Origin: Podospora comata | Taxonomy: Eukaryota > Ascomycota > Sordariomycetes > Sordariales > Podosporaceae | DNA: 64,000 nucleotides | Direction: 5' to 3' | NCBI GenBank assembly: GCA_017354895.1 | Contig: CP071495.1 | Span: 1,347,001 to 1,411,000, forward strand | The notes under the pieces: generated by a model | What the model was told of the DNA's origin: nothing | Databases searched by the model: none | The model's input: only the letters and a program-made list of their open reading frames with translations | Part shown: piece by piece, positions 58,353-64,000 of the stretch | Numbering within the stretch: the stretch's first letter is position 1 | Layout: every line of letters begins with the position of its first letter | Program-made: the position numbers and the translations under genes

Positions 58353-59195
58353 TCACGGCCACAACTCAACAACCTCCCACTCCCCCTCCACCTTCCCCCC
58401 AGCATACTTCGCCCCTTCTCTCCCCCCCTCCTTCCCCCGATGAGTATACAACCACCTCCTCGGCCTCACCTCCTCCCTCAAATCAACCCTATCAACCTCC
58501 TCCGGCACAACCACCACAACCCTAAAATTCCCCCTCGCCTCCTCATCCCTCAAATCATCCACCCTCTCCCCCAACCTCTTCCCCTGATGATAATCCACCT
58601 CCGCCCCCGGCTCCGGACCCTTAAAACTCCCCCTCATAACCGGGCTCAAATTCCCAAAATGCCCCTCCACCTCCCTCTCCCAGCTCCAATCATCGTCCCC
58701 TTCCCATTCCTTGACCCTCCTCATCCTCTCCCCCACCACCTCCCTAACCTTCCTCTCCCCCTCCCCTTCCCCATCAATCCCCGGCCCTAGAACCCACGCC
58801 TTCCCTCTAACCCTCCACTGAGTCTTTGTCTCATCAACCCAAAACACTGCCTCCACTGGCCCCCCCCCACCGCTTGGGCCGCCAGACACAGTCTGCGAAT
58901 CGGGCCCGGCGGTGTCAAGAATGTCAGACGTCTTTGACATGCGCGCGTCAGTGGTGAAAGTCAAGAGGTCAGACCTGAAGAGGGGCGGGTTCAGAACGGC
59001 GGGGTTGCGCTCGTTGGGGGGGAGGGTACCCCAGAAGCCGCGGAAGACGCAGGTGCGCGCGCGGGGGAGGACAGTGATGGAGGTGTGGGAGGGGACTGGG
59101 TGGAGGGTTGCGAGGGTGAAGATTGGGGGCCTCAAATGGGTTAGGTGGTGGGAAAGGGGCTCGCGCCAGGGGGCGGGGCCGGCGGATGATGACAT
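58353..59195 (-). CDS. Pyridoxamine 5'-phosphate oxidase-like FMN-binding protein (Alr4036 type)
   Basis: Single exon, 280 residues from the chosen ATG at 59195 (APWREPLSHHLTHL near the start). The N-terminal half matches the Alr4036-type PNPOx-like split barrel: FTLATLHPVPSHTSITVLPR, RTCVFRGFWG, RSDLLTFTTDARMSK, then AVFWVDETKTQWRVRGKAWV. The C-terminal part has a WSWEREVEGHFGNLSPVMRG segment. Members bind FMN, but whether they oxidise pyridoxamine phosphate is unclear, so no reaction is claimed. An in-frame ATG upstream at 59273 would add 26 residues rich in Ser/Arg/Leu. If used, this could serve as a mitochondrial signal. Confidence 0.8.
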   Translation of the reverse strand: MSSSAGPAPWREPLSHHLTHLRPPIFTLATLHPVPSHTSITVLPRARTCVFRGFWGTLPPNERNPAVLNPPLFRSDLLTFTTDARMSKTSDILDTAGPDSQTVSGGPSGGGGPVEAVFWVDETKTQWRVRGKAWVLGPGIDGEGEGERKVREVVGERMRRVKEWEGDDDWSWEREVEGHFGNLSPVMRGSFKGPEPGAEVDYHQGKRLGERVDDLRDEEARGNFRVVVVVPEEVDRVDLREEVRPRRWLYTHRGKEGGREGAKYAGGKVEGEWEVVELWP

Positions 59196-60154
59196 TTTAC
59201 CAGTGGCGAGATGAGGGTTGCTTGAAAGATGGGTTGATATTGTTGATAGGCGGCCGAGGAAGGGGGTGGACATTCGTTGCTTTTGCAAGAATGTCGATCG
59301 TGTCTGTTGAGACGGGGAACTGTTACGGTGGAGGTGAGCTAGGAAAGGCGAGATCTCAAAAGAGGGATGACTTCATCGTGGTGCGGGGCATTGAGGTAGG
59401 TCTTTTGCTGACTGTCATCCAAATCTACCTCTCTGCCTACCAAACGGTGCGGGGTTGAGTGCATTTAGCTCAAACACCATCTCCTCTGCGGGCCGCGCCG
59501 GCGGCCGCGAGACACTTTATTTTTCCTGGGACGTCTTGTGCCATATGTACAGTTATGTATGTAGGTGTGCAGACGCAGGGTTCACGGGACAGTTGTGGTA
59601 AGAATGTAAGGGTTCAATTGTACATGATATGTCTCTTCTTGCAAGCAGAGTGACAATCTGTTTACTAATTGCTGTCAAGATATCCACAACTGGCCATTTC
59701 AAGTCAGCAGGTAGGAAACGTCAAACATGTAAACAAAAATACAACCGTCAATGATTCGAAAACAGGCTCACCATCTGCGAGAGCAACAGGAGCCGCCCTG
59801 ACTAGAGGTTGATACCTACCTACCATCGCCTCCTCTATATCTCTGGAAAGCTGCTAATAATAATAATAATAATAATAAAAACAATAACAATTGAGTGTAT
59901 GGTTTGCCCGCGCCAGGAATCGAGGCTGGGCCCCATGAGGCCACAACTCCAACTTAGGGTGGCGGCGCAACGCTCAATCCGAACTGGCCCCCATACACCC
60001 TTCAGAGGTTAGGCAAGAGGGGGAGAGAGAGAGAGAGAGAGAAACTATCACGGGCATAGTATTCGATTACGGTGTCATTAGAATTTAAATTCCATTACGG
60101 ATATCCTTAGTCTTATATTAGTGACCATCCCAACAACCTCACCTCCCCTCAACC
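59196..60154. other. Spacer with tRNA-like block and microsatellites
   Basis: About 1 kb between two minus-strand genes. A (TAA)n run lies at 59855-59880, a tRNA-like G/C-rich block at 59895-59998, a (GA)n run at about 60022-60042 and a TAGG-type run at 59812-59824. No protein gene is supported. The left part holds the promoter of the PNPOx-like gene, the right part the HRQ1 3' UTR. Confidence 0.45.
59852..59998 (-). other. Possible tRNA-derived SINE-like remnant
   Basis: Read on the minus strand, a G/C-rich body ends in a B-box-like CCTCGATTCC, inside a short T-arm-like stem (CCAG...CTGG). It is followed by a T/A-rich tail of TTA repeats (plus-strand 59855-59880). The body is enclosed by an 8-bp inverted repeat (GTGTATGG at 59895-59902, CCATACAC at 59991-59998). 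A tRNA-like head followed by a short simple-repeat tail is the layout of a SINE. No full tRNA cloverleaf can be drawn and no target-site duplication was found, so this is only a candidate. Confidence 0.3.
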
Positions 60155-63100
60155 TCATCCGCCATCTCCACAAGCCATACCCCGACCATCACCACTACCC
60201 CCATCCACCACAACCTCCCCTCTCCCCTTGTTGAGCTCCCCCCTCCTCTTAAGCCTCACCGGCTCAGCCCTCACCACCGTCTCAATCCCCGCCACCACCC
60301 CCTCCTCCGGCCCCATCGGCAGTCCTTCGACATCTACCTCCTCCCCCAACAAACACTTCAGCACAACCCCACACCCAACCTTGCTCACAACCTCGTTCCC
60401 TTCCTTACAATACTCACTAGCCACACACTCCGGACACCCCTGCACCCGTGTACACTCGCACCTCTCCACCCTCTGCAACGCCTGCCGAACCAACATCTCG
60501 ACATGTTCAAAAGCCTTTGTATTGATCCCCGACCCTCCCTCCCCACCCTTGGCATCATAAAACGTCAGCCTCGCCGGCCTCTTCCGTTTGGTCTCCCGCT
60601 TGGAGATGAGCTCCTTCAACGGGTTCTTGCATTCGGTACGGACGTCGCCCGGAAGGGATACGACAAAGTTCGGTATCAGGGACATCAAAGCGTGCTGAGC
60701 AGCATGGATAGCTCCCGCAACGTGCAGCTGTCGCGATGTCAAGATGGAGAGAGCGAGGGGCGGGATATCGATCCACATTCCCTTTGTTAACCTCACCACA
60801 GGCGGGTTATCAACCGCAACAGCGTCCAGTATCTTGTTCGTCTTGGAGTCGACTTTGAAGAAGCCAAACACTGTCTGAGTGATGCGGATGGAGCCGTAAA
60901 ATGCCTGAGCAGCGGGGGAGAGGGGCTTGAGGGCTTCGGTCTCGATGGGGTCGATGTCGGTGTAGTCCCTCTGTTTGGTTGTCCAAGAGACCTTTACCCT
61001 CTCCACGCGGGCGATTTTAGTGGAGGGGTTGAAGTCCCGGACTAGGTACGTTAGGCCTTGATGGAGGAAGATGGCGCCGTCATACAAGGTAAAGGTCGCC
61101 CGGGAGGCTTCGAGTTCTTCGAGGACGATGTTGCGGTTGTGGGTTGTGTCCACGATGGCAAAGTGGTCTTCTTCTGTGTCGCGGATGGAGACGAACTTGG
61201 AGGGTTGGGGGCGGAAGCGGTCGGCGGTGTGGTAGAAATTGGTCAGGGGGTCGTGGAGGAGGCGAGTGCTGCATATTTCGGCGAGGTCAGGACCAAAGTA
61301 GACCGAGTCGACGTCGGGACGGATCGGGAGCTCGTAGGCGGCGCATTGGATGTGGCCTTCTTTGACAAGCATGTTGTCCAGGTCCACTTGGAGGGCCGCA
61401 TTGGGTTTGGTGAAGAGCTCATCTGGGTTGTTCATGTAGTGCTGGTCTGTTGCGAAGCTGTCGCCCACTAGGATGGAGAGGGAGTCCTTGTTTCTTCTGC
61501 CTGCTCGCCCGCTCTGCTGTCGAAGGTTGGATATTGTGTATGGGAAGCCCCAGGTGATGACGCAGTCTAGGGTGCCGATATCTACTCCTAGTTCCAATGC
61601 CGTGGTCGCTACAATCCCAAGCAGTTTCCCCTCAAACATCTCACTCTCAATCTTCCTCCTGTCCTGAGCCGTATAGCCACCCCTATACCCCATCACCCGG
61701 TTTGCAACCTCCCCCCTCCCAAGCCGTTCCAACTCCTGCCTCACCGTCCCAATCAACACCTCACACTGCGCCCTCACCCGACAAAAGGCAATAACCCTCA
61801 CCCCCCTCAAAATCATCTGGCAAAACAACTTTGCGCACTCCAACGCCGCATTCCCCCTCCCGCTCGCCGGATCCCCAGGGTCCTTGTACGGCGTATTCCA
61901 ACATAAAAACTCCTTCCTCCCACTCGGACTCCCATCCTGCTCCACCACCCTAAGCTTGTCCTCCCCAATCCCAAATATCGTCCCAAAATGCCCCCCCGGA
62001 TTAGCCACAGTAGCCGAACAGCTCACAAACCTCAGCTCATGCCTGTTCCCCAAAGCAGCACATATCCTCCTCAACCTCCTCATAACATACGCCACATGAC
62101 TCCCCATCAGCCCATTGTACACATGCAGCTCATCCACAACCACAAACCTCAGATTCTGCAAAAAGCTCCTCCACTTCTCCTCTTGAGGCAAGATGGTCAG
62201 GTGCAGCATATCCGGATTCGTAAAAACAACCCTCGCCTCCTCCCGTATCCTATTCCTCATCTCAAACGGCGTGTCCCCGTCAAACGTCTCTGCCATCATC
62301 CCCTGAAGGGTAGGCATGTACCCCATCAGCTCCTGCAAACTCCTCCTCTGATCCTGCGCGAGAGCCTTGGTAGGAAAAATATACATCGCCCTCGTCAACG
62401 GGTCCCTCTCCAGAGCATGCAGAACCGGCAATTGATATATCAAACTCTTTCCCGAGCTCGTCGACGTCGAAACAACAACATCGTACCCCGCGTTCAACGC
62501 ATTGATCGCCTCCGCCTGATGCGAGTAGAAACCCGTGATCCCTCTCGCGTTATACAACGCGTTCACCAAATCCTGACTCAACAAAAACTCCAGCTCCCCC
62601 CACACCCCCTCCTGCGCCTCGAAAACCCTGTGGCCGTCAGGCACAATCTGCCCGGTGTACCACCCCAACCCCTTCAACTCCTCCACAATCTCCGGTATTG
62701 GTTTCCGTCCCTTCGGTATCGTTTCCGGCAACGTCGTCTCCCTCTTCCTCTCCCGTTCAGCACTCCTCTCCGGCAAAACCCTCTCCCCCTCCACCCTCAA
62801 GACAGGATCAACCCCCCCCTCCTCACACCCCCTCAGAAACTCCTGCACCGCCCGTTTAAACTTCTCCCCCCGCCTCTCCACGACCCCCGTCAACTGCTTA
62901 GCCGTATACCGCGGCATAACCACCTCCCTCCCCCCCCCACCAACCTCCCTTGCCCTGCCCCGTCCCTTCAACCCCCCGTCAACAAACTCAAAAACCAACA
63001 CCTCCCCCCCACGCTCATCCCCCTCTGCCAAATCCTCCCCAGGTAAGCTCGCAACCCCGGACGACGACCGGAACAGATCCTCCTTTTCAAACCCCCGAGC

Positions 63101-63586
63101 CTCTAGCAAGAGTGAAGTGTAATCTACATACTCAAACCTGATGCTCCCAGGCGTTACCACCTTCAAAGAGGCGATGTCTTCCACGGATGGGACGAGCCCT
63201 TTTGCCGCCAGGGCCTTTGACAGGTTGGCCAACGTTGGGGGGAGGTGCTGGCTGTGGGTGGAGAGGAAGGTCGACACGAGGCTGAGGGCGGAGTGAAGCT
63301 TGGCGAGGTGTTGGAAGTAGGAGGGGAGGGGTCTGTCGGCCTCTTCTGGGGGCGATGGCCGTTTTGATTTGAGTTGACGTTTTCGTTTTGGTGGTGGTGA
63401 TGGTGGTGATGATGGTGGTGGCGGTGGTGGTTTGGTGTCATTAAGGTCTGATCCTGGTGGTGGTAATGATGATGGTGATGGTGATGGTGATGGAGTCGCT
63501 TCTTCAGCAACAGCTTTTGGAGGCCGGCCTCGTTTCCTTTTCAGAGCCCCGCTGCTCTGGGGGTTATCCCCGTCTCCTGATGGCAT
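60155..63586 (-). CDS. hrq1: ATP-dependent 3'-5' DNA helicase Hrq1 (RecQ4 family)
   Basis: Single exon, 1143 residues. An AT-hook-like KRKRGRPPK lies at 16-24, then a disordered Ser/Pro tract. The helicase core follows: YSHQAEAINA (Q-motif-like), Walker A STSSGKS at about 375-381, FPTKALAQDQ (Ia), DELH at 485-488 (motif II), SCSATVANP (III), then in the second lobe TTALELGVDIGTLD and QQSGRAGRR (V and VI). A C-terminal Cys-rich MrfA/DUF1998-type module has CECTRVQGCPECVASEYC near residue 1060. This domain order is that of Hrq1, the fungal RecQ4 homologue. It acts in the nucleus in interstrand cross-link repair with Pso2 and at telomeres. The motif II form DELH, not DEAH, fits Hrq1. Confidence 0.95.
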   Translation of the reverse strand: MPSGDGDNPQSSGALKRKRGRPPKAVAEEATPSPSPSPSSLPPPGSDLNDTKPPPPPPSSPPSPPPKRKRQLKSKRPSPPEEADRPLPSYFQHLAKLHSALSLVSTFLSTHSQHLPPTLANLSKALAAKGLVPSVEDIASLKVVTPGSIRFEYVDYTSLLLEARGFEKEDLFRSSSGVASLPGEDLAEGDERGGEVLVFEFVDGGLKGRGRAREVGGGGREVVMPRYTAKQLTGVVERRGEKFKRAVQEFLRGCEEGGVDPVLRVEGERVLPERSAERERKRETTLPETIPKGRKPIPEIVEELKGLGWYTGQIVPDGHRVFEAQEGVWGELEFLLSQDLVNALYNARGITGFYSHQAEAINALNAGYDVVVSTSTSSGKSLIYQLPVLHALERDPLTRAMYIFPTKALAQDQRRSLQELMGYMPTLQGMMAETFDGDTPFEMRNRIREEARVVFTNPDMLHLTILPQEEKWRSFLQNLRFVVVDELHVYNGLMGSHVAYVMRRLRRICAALGNRHELRFVSCSATVANPGGHFGTIFGIGEDKLRVVEQDGSPSGRKEFLCWNTPYKDPGDPASGRGNAALECAKLFCQMILRGVRVIAFCRVRAQCEVLIGTVRQELERLGRGEVANRVMGYRGGYTAQDRRKIESEMFEGKLLGIVATTALELGVDIGTLDCVITWGFPYTISNLRQQSGRAGRRNKDSLSILVGDSFATDQHYMNNPDELFTKPNAALQVDLDNMLVKEGHIQCAAYELPIRPDVDSVYFGPDLAEICSTRLLHDPLTNFYHTADRFRPQPSKFVSIRDTEEDHFAIVDTTHNRNIVLEELEASRATFTLYDGAIFLHQGLTYLVRDFNPSTKIARVERVKVSWTTKQRDYTDIDPIETEALKPLSPAAQAFYGSIRITQTVFGFFKVDSKTNKILDAVAVDNPPVVRLTKGMWIDIPPLALSILTSRQLHVAGAIHAAQHALMSLIPNFVVSLPGDVRTECKNPLKELISKRETKRKRPARLTFYDAKGGEGGSGINTKAFEHVEMLVRQALQRVERCECTRVQGCPECVASEYCKEGNEVVSKVGCGVVLKCLLGEEVDVEGLPMGPEEGVVAGIETVVRAEPVRLKRRGELNKGRGEVVVDGGSGDGRGMACGDGG
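63395..63497 (-). repeat. Trinucleotide-rich tract encoding the Hrq1 Ser/Pro/His-rich linker
   Basis: GGT/GAT-type triplet runs on the plus strand encode alternating Pro and Ser runs (SPSPSPS, PPPPPPSSPPSPPP) in the disordered linker of Hrq1. In another frame they would give His runs. The tract is impure, consistent with old slippage kept in frame by selection. Confidence 0.75.
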
Positions 63587-64000
63587 TATGCGAACTTCAA
63601 TTTGATGTTGGTTGTGAGACTGAACCCAAACCTCTCAGATCTCAGATCTCTCAATTAAAGAAACGTCGTCGCGCTCCCAAGTGGCAAAAGGCGTGTGTGT
63701 CACTAACAAAGGCCCCCCAAACGCGAAAGAGACAGGAGAGCACGTGCTGTTTTCCCCTTAGCAACCCCACTAATTATCGACTTCCCAAACCCCCCTAGAG
63801 ACCGTCACCATAGCAATCAATCCCACTCAAATACAGGACACCACAAATATATTCACTACCCCATCTAACTAGTTTTCCCGATTCCAACCATCTTGACAAA
63901 ACAATAAACAAACATCCCACCAAACCCAGGAAGCCGCTGACTTTCCAGTTCCCATTCGATAGAGAGAGAACTCGACACAAATCCAACCCGGCATTATCCG
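63587..64000. promoter_or_regulatory. Upstream region of HRQ1 to window end
   Basis: 413 bp with no supported ORF. It must hold the HRQ1 promoter and possibly part of a divergent gene beyond the window. A short AGATCTCAGATCTC direct repeat lies at about 63637-63652. Confidence 0.4.

Noticed and set aside
59895-59998. Intact tRNA gene
   Set aside because: A T-arm-like element is present, but no acceptor, D and anticodon arms can be paired around it.
61988-63046. 352-codon frame antisense to HRQ1
   Set aside because: Shadow of C-poor third positions on the opposite strand; Pro/His/Arg-rich and without domains.

Overview
The window is nuclear DNA from a filamentous ascomycete, most likely a sordariomycete close to Podospora, Chaetomium or Neurospora. 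The reasons are short GT-AG introns (about 50-205 nt) with CTGAC/CTAAC-like branch sites, gene bodies rich in C/G at third positions, pyrimidine-rich leaders, and a typical Pezizomycotina gene set: Zn2Cys6 regulator, 14-TM MFS exporter, secreted glucoamylase, NPC2-type lipid transfer protein, fungal rhodopsin-domain protein and Nur1. I see no operons, prophage, CRISPR array, rRNA, intact tRNA, or intact or clearly decayed LTR element.

Layout. 0-12.3 kb: a SAP30-like Sin3/HDAC subunit (+), mitochondrial J-protein Mdj1 (+), secreted GH15 glucoamylase with CBM20 (+), a hotdog thioesterase (-) and peroxin Pex12 (+), followed by a 14-copy 18-bp minisatellite. 13.4-20.4 kb: a DHA2-type MFS transporter (-), divergent from a Zn2Cys6/fungal_trans regulator (+) across a 2.3 kb leader. 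23.9-26.7 kb: a PHD+SET protein of the Set3 family (-), flanked by long gene-free stretches. 30.4-38.8 kb: a dense housekeeping block with NPC2/PG-PI transfer protein (+), V-ATPase subunit F (-), Nur1 (+), Bfr1 (-) and Rpb5 (+). 41.4-50.2 kb: an arrestin-fold adaptor (-), a ZIP7/Yke4 zinc transporter (-) and a GPI-anchored GH17 glucanase (-). 53.3-63.6 kb: a rhodopsin-domain membrane protein (-), a PNPOx-like flavoprotein (-) and RecQ4-type helicase Hrq1 (-). Exon joins were worked out by hand from reading frame and splice sites, without transcript data.

Functional links are loose, as usual in fungal genomes. Two histone deacetylase co-factors (SAP30-like and Set3-like) lie in one window. Several housekeeping pairs are divergent and share 0.5-0.7 kb promoters (thioesterase/PEX12, VMA7/NUR1, BFR1/RPB5). 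The MFS exporter and the Zn2Cys6 gene form a divergent pair that could be regulator and target, which is inference only.

The oddest signal is behind BFR1. Its frame continues, with normal codon use, through two in-frame TAG codons for another 125 sense codons to a TGA. This suggests either stop-codon readthrough or recent CAG-to-TAG truncation of a longer C-terminus. Other points are a tRNA-like, possibly SINE-derived block at about 59.85-60.0 kb, a coding-looking segment inside an intron of the Zn2Cys6 gene, and recurrent TAGG tetranucleotide runs confined to the intergenic DNA I inspected.
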